Assembly (NCBI GenBank): GCA_021799485.1
Contig: JAJZAK010000018.1
Coordinates: forward strand, 1 to 42,748
DNA from: a bacterium
GTDB lineage: Bacteria; Elusimicrobiota; Elusimicrobia; UBA1565; UBA9628
Reading direction: 5' to 3'
DNA length: 42,748 nucleotides
Shown: positions 24,542 to 31,419 of the stretch, in pieces
Layout: each line of letters begins with the position of its first letter
Position numbering within the stretch: the stretch's first letter is position 1
Translations under genes and position numbers: made by a program
The notes under the pieces: model-generated
The model's input: only the letters and a program-made list of their open reading frames with translations
What the model was told of the DNA's origin: nothing
Database searches by the model: none

Positions 24542-26164
24542 TCATTTGCGCACGGACTCCATGAACTGCCGGACCTCCTTATTGTTGGGGTCCAGCTCCA
24601 GCACCTTCTTCCAGACCGCCATGGCCTTCTCCTTGTCGTTCATCATATAGAAGGCGCTCCCCATCATCTCGAGGGCCGTCACATTGTTGGGCTCGATATC
24701 CAGAATATCCTGGGCGCGGCGCACGGCGAGGCTGTATTGGCCCTGATAGACAGCCTGGCGGGTGTCGTAGACCTTCTGGTCCACCCACGTGAAGATCCCG
24801 GGGCCCTCGACGCGGCGCGTGATCTCGACCCCGGCCTCCTTCTCGACCATATTGAGCAGGCCCAGCAGCTTTTCGTCCTTGGGGTTTTTGTTGTAGGCGT
24901 AGCGCAGATCGTTGATCGCGGCGTGAATGTCGACGCCCTGGACGTAGGCGATGGCGCCCTTGCGGGTGAAGAGCTGGTATTCCTGGCTCCCCATCGCCTG
25001 GGGGACGTAGTCGGTCACCGCCATGAGGCGGGCGAGCAAAAGCTTCGCCTTCTGATTCGTCGGGTCGGCCTGCAGCGCCTGGCGGAATTTCTGGCCCGCG
25101 AGCGCGAAGTCGCCGCGTCTGAACGCGTCGAAGCCCTGGCGCAGGAAGTTCTGGACCAAGCCGCGCGTCTGCGAGAGAGTCGACTCGCCGAAGCGGAAGG
25201 TGAGAGAGACCCGCGTGCTGGCGCCCAGGCTGCTCTGAAGGCCCTCCGCGAAATCGAGCATGAGGCCCGAAAACTTGAATCCGAAGCCGAAATCAGTCTC
25301 CTGGATGCTGGGAAGCCCCATGAGGCCGAAGCGCGCCGCGAACCATTTCGCGACCCAATACTCGCCGCCGAAGCGGATGTCGTTGCCGCCGGTGAGATTT
25401 TCGTTGAGATCGGCCGACACGGTGAGCCTGTTGTGGAACAGATTCACGGCGTTGCCGAGATTGATGATGGGAGGAAGCCTGTCGGAGGTGCCCCCGGTGG
25501 CCTCCTCGAAGACGTTCTGGAAGTCGAGGCCGAGGTTGTAGAAGCCGAAACGGCGCATCATGCCGAGGTCCACCGTCTCGAAATGGCTGACGGATCCGTC
25601 GAGGCTGTTGGAGAGATAATCGAGCGTCGCGCCGAAATTCGTCTTGTCGGTGACGGCTTTGCCCCAGGAGAGCGCCATGGCTTGCTGCGTGTTGGAGAAG
25701 CTGCCGCCGCTGGTGATCGAGGTGGCGGTCCCGTTCGCGTTGAAGACGGCGTTGACGGCCTCGAAGCCGGACGCGGAGAGCTGCGCCACGTCCACGCCGA
25801 AGGTGCCGGAGTTCTTCGTCGGCTGGGCGTAGCCCAGGTAGAGCAAGCTCGCCCCCTCGTAGAGGGAGGCGTCCATCGCGGTGGCTTCCTTGCGCTGGAG
25901 CTGAGCCAAGCCCGAGGGGTTCCAAAAGGCGGCGGAGGCGTCGTCCGAGACCGCGGTAAAGGCGCCGCCCATGGCCAGGGCCCGGGCCCCGACCCCGAAA
26001 TTAAGAAAGGCCCCGGGCTGGCCGCCGTACTGGGCGAGGGCAGGGGCCGGGAACGCGAGACCCGCGAGTATAAAATAAACAGCCGCCCCGGCGACGCGCC
26101 ACGCCGCCGCGGCAGACTGCCTGCGACGCCTGGGGACAAAGCCCCAAGGTGCTCTTTGGGCCAT
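24542..26164 (-). CDS. PorV/UPF0164-like outer-membrane beta-barrel protein with C-terminal TPR domain
   Basis: A 540-residue exported protein. A long basic n-region (residues 1-23) precedes a hydrophobic core and an Ala-Leu-Ala-Gln cleavage site near 44. Residues about 50-330 have the PorV/UPF0164 signature GARALAMGGAFTAVSDDASAA (cited by position 55-75) with WNPSGLAQL, then alternating strands ending in an aromatic turn typical of an FadL-like outer-membrane barrel. Residues about 340-540 carry four or so TPR-like helical pairs. PorV proteins are shuttles or anchors in type 9 secretion of Bacteroidetes. The gene is the first of the motor-like operon, directly after the c-di-GMP riboswitch; its ATG is 7 nt after the aptamer and has no separate strong ribosome-binding site. 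The outer-membrane position makes it the likely surface or envelope link of the machine. Confidence 0.82.
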   Translation of the reverse strand: MAQRAPWGFVPRRRRQSAAAAWRVAGAAVYFILAGLAFPAPALAQYGGQPGAFLNFGVGARALAMGGAFTAVSDDASAAFWNPSGLAQLQRKEATAMDASLYEGASLLYLGYAQPTKNSGTFGVDVAQLSASGFEAVNAVFNANGTATSITSGGSFSNTQQAMALSWGKAVTDKTNFGATLDYLSNSLDGSVSHFETVDLGMMRRFGFYNLGLDFQNVFEEATGGTSDRLPPIINLGNAVNLFHNRLTVSADLNENLTGGNDIRFGGEYWVAKWFAARFGLMGLPSIQETDFGFGFKFSGLMLDFAEGLQSSLGASTRVSLTFRFGESTLSQTRGLVQNFLRQGFDAFRRGDFALAGQKFRQALQADPTNQKAKLLLARLMAVTDYVPQAMGSQEYQLFTRKGAIAYVQGVDIHAAINDLRYAYNKNPKDEKLLGLLNMVEKEAGVEITRRVEGPGIFTWVDQKVYDTRQAVYQGQYSLAVRRAQDILDIEPNNVTALEMMGSAFYMMNDKEKAMAVWKKVLELDPNNKEVRQFMESVRK

Positions 26165-26170
26165 TTAGTT

Positions 26171-26240
26171 CGGCAACCTGACGCTCCCTTGCGGGAGTCA
26201 TGGCTTTGCGCCTCCGCCTTGCGGCGGATTTGCCTTTATC
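26171..26240 (-). promoter_or_regulatory. Cyclic di-GMP-I (GEMM-I) riboswitch aptamer
   Basis: Read on the minus strand, the segment shows the GEMM-I layout: GGCAAA (26229-26234) opening P1, a first hairpin of TCCGCC and GGCGGA closed by a GCAA tetraloop, the conserved linker CGCAAAGCC, a second hairpin with TGAC/GTCA and TCCC/GGGA arms around GCAA, and the closing GTTGCC (26172-26177) that pairs with the opening strand. These are the conserved features of c-di-GMP-I aptamers, which usually have GNRA loops at the first hairpin. The aptamer ends 7 nt before the start codon of the PorV-like gene and contains the only AGG that could act as ribosome-binding site, so control of translation initiation by P1 formation is likely. 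Confidence 0.88.
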
Positions 26241-26322
26241 GCCTGCCTCGGAGACTATCCCTGCGGCTACGCCCCGGGGGCCAACCCCGTCCCCCCAATA
26301 GCCCTTCTCCTGGCAGGAAACG
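26241..26322 (-). promoter_or_regulatory. Structured 5' leader segment upstream of the GEMM aptamer
   Basis: The transcript from the promoter at 26329-26356 would begin near 26322. Its first 80 nt can fold as one long nested structure: CCTGCC with GGCAGG, inside it GGAGA with TCTCC, inside that GGCTA with TAGCC, and a G-rich/C-rich apical stem. No U-tract follows, so it is not a standard terminator. It may be a stabilising leader or a second regulatory domain; no known family is recognised. Confidence 0.45.
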
Positions 26323-26328
26323 GGTGGG

Positions 26329-26356
26329 AGTATAACAGGAATCGTTCGATTGTCAA
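26329..26356 (-). promoter_or_regulatory. Strong sigma70-type promoter of the motor-like operon
   Basis: On the minus strand a perfect TTGACA (26351-26356) and TATACT (26329-26334) are separated by 16 bp in an AT-rich pocket between the operon and the tRNA gene. It faces the PorV-like gene and gives a leader of about 158 nt that includes the c-di-GMP aptamer. Confidence 0.75.
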
Positions 26357-26413
26357 TACCTCTTGTAATTTGCAATTCTATATGTTTGTTGCCGCCGTTA
26401 CGGCCCCTTTTGC

Positions 26414-26485
26414 GGCGAGGTAGCTCAGTGGTAGAGCACCGGTCTGAAAAACCGGGTGTCGTCGGTTCGATCCCGACCCTCGCCA
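26414..26485 (+). tRNA. tRNA-Phe (GAA)
   Basis: A 72-nt cloverleaf: acceptor GGCGAGG/CCTCGCC, D-arm with GCTC/GAGC, anticodon stem CCGGT/ACCGG with loop CTGAAAA (anticodon GAA at 26446-26448), variable loop GTGTC, T-arm GTCGG/CCGAC with loop TTCGATC, discriminator A at 26485. The following bases are CCG, so the CCA end is not encoded. The serine recombinase frame opens inside it, marking it as the integration side of the island. Confidence 0.96.
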
Positions 26486-27679
26486 CCGTTTCAGAGGGGA
26501 AATCCCCCCCCTCGTTTGCCGTTGGTTGCCGCTGATAGTGCAGTTTTTGCTCCAAACCGGCCACCAAAGCGGCCACTCCCCGGGACCCCCGGTCCAGACG
26601 GCAAACCCGCCTCCGCAAAGGATCCAGAACTTTCCAAATCGGCCAGTTCACGCCAAAACGACGTCTTCAGCTTCGACGAGAGACCTCTTGAGTCGCCCGC
26701 GTCAATCCTTCTTGAATGCGGCGGAGCCTATACGCGCCGGAGCACCGTCGGCCCGGATCAGAGGTGCTCGCTCCCGGATCAATTAGCCGAGCTTAAGCGG
26801 TTCGCCAGGAGCATGGGTGTCGAGATATCGCCGGAACTCGTATTCCCCGACGACGGCGTCACCGGCACGTCTCTTAAGAAACGCACGGGACTGGAAAACC
26901 TCTTAGAAGCCGTGCGCTCCGGCAAGTTCAAGAAAGCCAACGCGCGCTATGTTTTTTGCTGGTCGACCGACAGATGGGCCCGGAACGCTGCCGACGCGTT
27001 GACCACGGAGCGAGTCCTGGCTGAACACGGCATCATCCTGATCAGCGTCAGCGAGGGCTACGACCTGACGACGCTCGACGGCCGCATGGAATTCGGCATC
27101 TGCGCGCAGACCGCCGAAATGCAGAACCGCCTGCGCACTGCAGACCTTTGGCGCGGCATCATCCGTGAACTTCGCAATGGCGGTCTCATTGGGCACGCCC
27201 CCTACGGCTATCGCCGACTCAAGAACGAGCATGGGAAGAATCGTCTTATTCCCGACCCGAAAACTGCGCCAATCACAATTGAAATCATCCGCCGCATCAT
27301 ACAAGGTGAGTCGCCGACGGACATCGCCTCCGACCTCAACAAGCGGGGTATAGAGTTCGTCGGCCGCGCGCACGGGGAGGCGGATGACACGGAGTTTCTC
27401 GACTGCCCCCAAAACACATTTAAGGCGTATAAAAACGCGCTGGAGGCAGCCCAGGCCGACTTCCTGATCAACGCCTCGGAGCAAGAGGACTTCAGCAAGT
27501 TCCTGGGGTTCTGCGAGCACAAGGTGGTGATCGACGGCGTCGGGGTCCGCTTTCGGAATCTGCCCCATACGCAGGCGGCCCCGCGACCATCGGGGGCCTC
27601 CCTGCAATCCCAAAAAAGTCAGCCGAGCGCCGATTACTCCGATTGGGAGAAGAACGTCCTGAAGGGCTCGTGGCAATGA
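26456..27679 (+). CDS. Serine recombinase (resolvase/invertase N-domain plus recombinase domain), probable island integrase
   Basis: Up to 407 residues. The resolvase-type catalytic domain starts near residue 88 with the Tyr-Thr-Arg-Arg-Ser-Thr motif (candidate nucleophile Ser) and contains DDGVTGTS, the STDRWARN segment and the helix-E region EMQNRLRTADLWRG; the recombinase domain follows (HAPYGYRR to about 300). No zinc-ribbon domain or long C-terminal coil is evident, so it is shorter than most large serine integrases. The frame opens at a GTG inside the tRNA-Phe variable loop; downstream of the tRNA the only start-like codon before the catalytic domain is a TTG at 26522. The true start is uncertain and the first 80 residues are Pro-rich and may not be translated. 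It most likely mobilised the AT-richer island to its right. Confidence 0.85.
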   Translation: MSSVRSRPSPPFQRGNPPPRLPLVAADSAVFAPNRPPKRPLPGTPGPDGKPASAKDPELSKSASSRQNDVFSFDERPLESPASILLECGGAYTRRSTVGPDQRCSLPDQLAELKRFARSMGVEISPELVFPDDGVTGTSLKKRTGLENLLEAVRSGKFKKANARYVFCWSTDRWARNAADALTTERVLAEHGIILISVSEGYDLTTLDGRMEFGICAQTAEMQNRLRTADLWRGIIRELRNGGLIGHAPYGYRRLKNEHGKNRLIPDPKTAPITIEIIRRIIQGESPTDIASDLNKRGIEFVGRAHGEADDTEFLDCPQNTFKAYKNALEAAQADFLINASEQEDFSKFLGFCEHKVVIDGVGVRFRNLPHTQAAPRPSGASLQSQKSQPSADYSDWEKNVLKGSWQ

Positions 27680-27796
27680 CGAGCGCCGTCAGCATACACT
27701 TCGAAAATAAATCTGCGAATCACATTGAAGTCATTGAGGCTCTCACGCACCGCTGGGAAAAGATGCGAAAGGTTGGCACTACTACGACGAGGCCGA

Positions 27797-28450
27797 TCAA
27801 CGACACATGATCTCAGCAGCAATCCGTGCCTCGTCAAAGAAATTGAAAAGTATCGAATTTGGGCTGCCTGGTTTTCGGGTCCGGAGCAAATTTGTTGGAT
27901 GTGGAGTCCGAGGAACGGCGTATCGAGCCGCGAGATTAGTAGCCCTTGCTGCCGTGTTCTCATTCCTATGCCCATAAAAGTTTCTGAACGTAGCAAGATC
28001 ACGAAAGATGGTCTGAGGAATCGAAAATGCTGCCCGCACCTCAGTGATATTGGAAGCTCCTATCGCAGCACACGACGCAGTAATCGTGTTAGATGAAAAC
28101 CAAGGAGGTTCCTCCTGTGGCGACCAGGGACCATCGGGGTTCGCCAAAATGATTTTTGGCTTACAAACCCTTATAGCAGCCCTCAATCCATCCTGGTTCG
28201 TTCGAATCGCACTCGACACACCAATATGTTTTCCAGTCAGACTAATCGGCCTCTGTATCAGAGAGAGGAAAAAATTACGGCTAAATACAGCCCAGGCTGA
28301 GTGCAACTCGATAGCGGCAAAAGACACGAGGAGGTCAGCGTGATTCCAGGCCACATTTGGATCCAAGAGCCGACCGATTTTTACTCTGATTCGCGCCAAC
28401 CGCGACTGAAATGCGCCGTGTAAGGTGGAAAGACGCCCTGTTGGGCGCAT
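27797..28450 (-). CDS. HEPN-like protein (putative RNase or toxin) paired with DUF262
   Basis: A 217-residue protein. About residue 155 it has Phe-Arg-Asn-Phe-Tyr-Gly-His-Arg-Asn, an Arg-x4-His motif of the kind found at the active site of HEPN ribonucleases, in a helix context (ATFRNFYGHRNENTAAR) like HEPN families related to MAE_28990. An N-terminal helix with a conserved-looking Glu-Leu-His-Ser-Ala-Trp precedes it. The C-terminal part (residues about 175-217) ends in an acidic helix. The start codon lies 3 nt after the stop of the DUF262 gene, so they are translated together. Base composition is AT-richer than the flanks. The family call is by motif and context; the activity is inferred, and no catalytic domain other than this motif is seen. 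Confidence 0.55.
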   Translation of the reverse strand: MRPTGRLSTLHGAFQSRLARIRVKIGRLLDPNVAWNHADLLVSFAAIELHSAWAVFSRNFFLSLIQRPISLTGKHIGVSSAIRTNQDGLRAAIRVCKPKIILANPDGPWSPQEEPPWFSSNTITASCAAIGASNITEVRAAFSIPQTIFRDLATFRNFYGHRNENTAARATNLAARYAVPRTPHPTNLLRTRKPGSPNSILFNFFDEARIAAEIMCR

Positions 28451-28453
28451 CGA

Positions 28454-29506
28454 TCAAAGCAACGTGGGTTGGAGAGCCCTGCAGAACCACCGGAACCTTG
28501 TTTGCCGCTGAGCAAGGACGTTGGTTCGTTCCGAGCTAGCCTTCACGAATTCTTTTAGAGATTCTTCTGGCTCGTCGGCTTCAACCGCGACCCCAAGTTT
28601 CGAAAGATTTGTACTCGCGATATCCGTGTTTAATTGCCACCGACCTTGTTGTGAGTAATCAGCATTCAACGCTGGGATCGCGCGCTGAAGGTGGATTATC
28701 GCCAAGATCAGAGAGTACATCATGTACGGGCGCATAAGAGCGCTAGAGTGGATATCTTCAAGCACAAGAAGAGTATCGATTGCACCCTCAATCCTCTGTC
28801 TAAAATCCCTTTGCTGATCAAATTGCCTATCGTTATCTTCGTAGAGCTTATCAAGGTTTCTCTTGTTCGTGGTTCGGATGCCGTTGATTAATGCATGCAC
28901 CACCTCGGCAAGCAACTTCGCATCCATCATTCTAACGATCTGCTTTTGATTAAAAACTTCCATGCGGAGAAATTTTTCATCGAGAGCTTTCGCGAGCCGA
29001 TAAACAAACCATTTAAACTCACCTTGAAATCTGGCGTGTCGCTGTTCTTCAGGGTTGAGAGGAATCGTATAGGAGTTAATCCTCCTAAAAGTCTCTCGTA
29101 TAGCATCATTAGTCGCCTCGACGAATATGTCAACGCCGAGTGAATAAGCGAGGAATTTCTGCTGCAAATCCTCAGGCAATTCTTTATACTTCCTCCCCGC
29201 TGCTTCCTCCACTTCTGACTTTTTTGAAATCGATAGATTGTTGGTATAAAACTCAAAAATTGCCTCGCTCCGCTGCTGACCATCTACGACTTCCTTAATC
29301 GTGTTGCGACTTTTTAGATCGGTTACTTGGTGGAAGTAGAGCTTTGGTATTGGGTATCCCAATAGGATGGTCTCGATCAGGAAGGACTTCGCTGCAGGTG
29401 GCCAGACCTTGTCGCTCCGTTGATAGTTTCGATTGACAGTTATTTCCTTCCTCTCGAGTGCCTTGCAGAAGTCGGCAACCGTCCAATTGGAAGGAGTTAT
29501 TTGCAT
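28454..29506 (-). CDS. DUF262 (ParB/GmrS-like) protein
   Basis: A 350-residue protein with the DUF262 hallmarks: an N-terminal NRNYQRSDKVW segment near 25, the nucleotide-related VDGQQR motif near 73-78, and the ETFRRINSYTIPLNPEEQRHA region near 138-158. The C-terminal half is helical and has no DUF1524 HNH nuclease, so this is not a one-chain GmrSD restriction enzyme; the effector function may be supplied by the HEPN-like protein encoded 3 nt downstream. A strong GGAGG lies 5 nt before the ATG at 29506. It follows the restriction endonuclease gene by 24 bp and belongs to the same operon. DUF262 proteins are common in phage-defence loci. Confidence 0.85.
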   Translation of the reverse strand: MQITPSNWTVADFCKALERKEITVNRNYQRSDKVWPPAAKSFLIETILLGYPIPKLYFHQVTDLKSRNTIKEVVDGQQRSEAIFEFYTNNLSISKKSEVEEAAGRKYKELPEDLQQKFLAYSLGVDIFVEATNDAIRETFRRINSYTIPLNPEEQRHARFQGEFKWFVYRLAKALDEKFLRMEVFNQKQIVRMMDAKLLAEVVHALINGIRTTNKRNLDKLYEDNDRQFDQQRDFRQRIEGAIDTLLVLEDIHSSALMRPYMMYSLILAIIHLQRAIPALNADYSQQGRWQLNTDIASTNLSKLGVAVEADEPEESLKEFVKASSERTNVLAQRQTRFRWFCRALQPTLL

Positions 29507-29530
29507 GTGATCCTCCAGGTGCTCCGGCCG

Positions 29531-30262
29531 TTAGCTGCCATGTAGCTTCGCATATGCGCTGGCATGTCCCATCAGGGAAACGGCGAAATTTTTAAAGACC
29601 AATTCGGGATACGGCTCGCGATACTTTCCTTGAAGTCCGCCCTTCTGTTCCGAGAGCATGACGCACGCTGCGTCATAAAGTCGCTCTCGAACAAACTTGC
29701 GGCAGAGGATCGAGTAGCGATCAGCATAGGATGAATTTCGGAACTCCGGGAAAACCTTGTAGTGCGGCTCAATGACACCTACCGGGGTTGTCGCGCGAGG
29801 AACGTCTTCAAGCAACATAAAATACCCAAGCCAGGGGCGCGCAGATGGTTTGAATGCGCCCTCTCGATAGGCGGCGAGAAGGTCGGTGGCATTCCCGAGC
29901 GCCTCCTCTGTGCGATTGTTAAAGTTATTGCCGAATGAGCCGATCTGCGACTTAAACTCCAGCGTCGCGATGATATTCCCATCCGCTACCGCGACGATGT
30001 CCCATTCTTTAGTCGGACGGAACCAGCCCGGAAGAACCGTCGACTTTTTTGCCGTAAACACCTGATGCCGAGAGAGCCCACTCTCAATCAATAACTCATG
30101 AACGAGATTGATAAAGCCGTCCAGTTGCGCCCCGCCCGTCACAGCAGAACGGTTTCCCTGATCCTTCTTGCCATCCTTCCTGCCTTGGTTCTTGGCCTGC
30201 CGTTGGCGCGACGTCCAAAAGTGAACGATAGCCTTTCTAATGCGCGCATCAAGATCGGTCAT
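29531..30262 (-). CDS. Type II restriction endonuclease, XhoI/PaeR7I family (predicted site CTCGAG)
   Basis: A 243-residue endonuclease matching the length of PaeR7I. I start at the ATG at 30262, whose ATGA overlaps the methyltransferase stop; a further in-frame ATG at 30283 would add seven residues. Family signatures are dense: TGGAQLDGFI near 43, LPGWFRPTKEWDIVAV near 78-93, then IATLEFKSQIGSFGNNFNNR near 98-117, which includes the PD-(D/E)xK catalytic Glu-Phe-Lys, and PWLGYFMLLED near 141. XhoI and PaeR7I cut CTCGAG, so that specificity is predicted. The partner methyltransferase is directly upstream. CTCGAG occurs in the surrounding chromosome, for example near 7112, so protection by the methylase would be required. 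Confidence 0.92.
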   Translation of the reverse strand: MTDLDARIRKAIVHFWTSRQRQAKNQGRKDGKKDQGNRSAVTGGAQLDGFINLVHELLIESGLSRHQVFTAKKSTVLPGWFRPTKEWDIVAVADGNIIATLEFKSQIGSFGNNFNNRTEEALGNATDLLAAYREGAFKPSARPWLGYFMLLEDVPRATTPVGVIEPHYKVFPEFRNSSYADRYSILCRKFVRERLYDAACVMLSEQKGGLQGKYREPYPELVFKNFAVSLMGHASAYAKLHGS

Positions 30263-31335
30263 CGAGCCGATGTCTTGTGCCAATCATTGATTGTCACGCT
30301 TCCGAATAGGTTCCGAGTCTCGCGCTCAACGCGAGCATGGGCCATCTGGTAGTAGTGCTGATCCACTTCGACTCCGACGCTATTGCGCCCCCAGCGCGCC
30401 GCAGCGACCCCCGTCGTGCCCGTGCCATAGAAGGGATCCAGCACTGTATCACCGACAAAACTGAACATTCGTATCAGGCGTTCGGCAAGTTCAATGGGAT
30501 AAGGAGCTGGGTGTTCTTTGGTTGAGGCGCCAGTAACACCCTCCCAAACAACCCTGAACCACTTTTGATACGTCTTCGCGGGAATCACGCTCAATAGCCG
30601 CGTCGGAAGCGACGGGCTACGGTAGCCACCTGGTTTCCGCTGCATCAGGATGTACTCAAGGTCATTTTTGATGACGGCATTCGGCTCATAGGGTTTACCG
30701 AGAAAACCCCCAGAGCCGTCGCCAGCTTCATAGGATGCATTGGCGATTTTGTGCCAAATGATACCCTGAACGTTATCAAAACCGATCTTTCGACAATGCT
30801 CTTGAATGGACGCGTGGAGTGGCACGACGGTATGGCGGCCGTTGTTCTTGCGCCGTGAAAGGCATACGTCCCCGACAACAACGATGAGTCTTCCACCCGG
30901 CACGAGAGCCCGATGGCAATGGCGCCACACCTTGTCCAGTTCCCCGAGAAAGTCCTCATAATCGGCGATGTAGCCCATCTGGCCGTCACTGCGACGATAT
31001 TCCTTGAGAGTCCAATAGGGCGGCGAGGTCACTACGAGGTGGATACTCTCGGGCTTAAGAAAATCCATCGCGCGAGAATCATGAAGATAAAGACTATGCG
31101 TGGTTGGGATGCGTTGGACAGCGTGTTCGATGGCCGTCGTCAGCCGAGCATCCTGAGCTATCCGCGGGAGCGCGGTTTGCGGATCTGAAATATCGCCAAG
31201 AGAGGCCGGGACGTAGGACGCATGGTCAGGGGAACTTCCTTCTCGATTAAAACCATTCAAGGCCCCCATACTTTTAATACGGGCGACCCTATGAATTTGT
31301 TCCCGCTTCTTTCGAGGGCGCTTAATGTGCCGCAT
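30259..31335 (-). CDS. DNA methyltransferase (beta-class order), partner of the XhoI-like endonuclease
   Basis: A 358-residue SAM-dependent methylase. The catalytic motif IV TSPPYW is at 103-108 and the SAM-binding motif I DPFYGTGTTG at 300-309, so motif IV precedes motif I, the beta-class order, with the target recognition region between them (about 150-280). A Ser-Pro-Pro-Tyr motif points to N4-cytosine methylation, although many XhoI-family partners are reported as N6-adenine enzymes; which base is modified is open. The first 70 residues are basic and of unknown role. It overlaps the endonuclease start by 4 bp and diverges from the HNH gene with a 58-bp spacer. Its first 18 codons lie within a segment that is duplicated at 32527. 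Confidence 0.93.
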   Translation of the reverse strand: MRHIKRPRKKREQIHRVARIKSMGALNGFNREGSSPDHASYVPASLGDISDPQTALPRIAQDARLTTAIEHAVQRIPTTHSLYLHDSRAMDFLKPESIHLVVTSPPYWTLKEYRRSDGQMGYIADYEDFLGELDKVWRHCHRALVPGGRLIVVVGDVCLSRRKNNGRHTVVPLHASIQEHCRKIGFDNVQGIIWHKIANASYEAGDGSGGFLGKPYEPNAVIKNDLEYILMQRKPGGYRSPSLPTRLLSVIPAKTYQKWFRVVWEGVTGASTKEHPAPYPIELAERLIRMFSFVGDTVLDPFYGTGTTGVAAARWGRNSVGVEVDQHYYQMAHARVERETRNLFGSVTINDWHKTSAR

Positions 31336-31419
31336 GCTTAAGAGGCTATAATGACATCATATTCTACAAAGCCTACCCGTACTAAATAACCCCGTGATAG
31401 ACATTGATCCTCAGGTTCG
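31281..31419. repeat. Duplicated module, copy A (methyltransferase/HNH divergent start region)
   Basis: A 139-bp segment holding the first codons of the methyltransferase gene, the divergent promoter and the first codons of the HNH gene. It aligns with 32527-32669 at roughly 85% identity by eye, in the same orientation, with a few small gaps. This copy is intact in both genes. Confidence 0.85.
31347..31352 (+). promoter_or_regulatory. Putative -10 box (TATAAT) for the HNH gene
   Basis: A perfect TATAAT lies 41 bp before the GTG start at 31394 and is conserved in copy B of the repeat. The -35 region is poor, which suits a promoter that needs an activator or one that is weak. Confidence 0.35.

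Noticed and set aside
16140-26164. Ordinary flagellar operon
   Set aside because: No rod, hook, filament, FliM/FliN, chaperone or type III export gene is present, FliF is reduced and fused, and a PorV-like barrel leads the operon. The rest of the genome could still hold flagellar genes, so this rejection applies only to the window.
26261-26322. Rho-independent terminator in the operon leader
   Set aside because: A GC-rich hairpin is possible but no U-tract follows it.
28044-28343. Plus-strand 99-codon frame opposite the HEPN-like gene
   Set aside because: It lies wholly within the minus-strand gene, has no ribosome-binding site and no domain.
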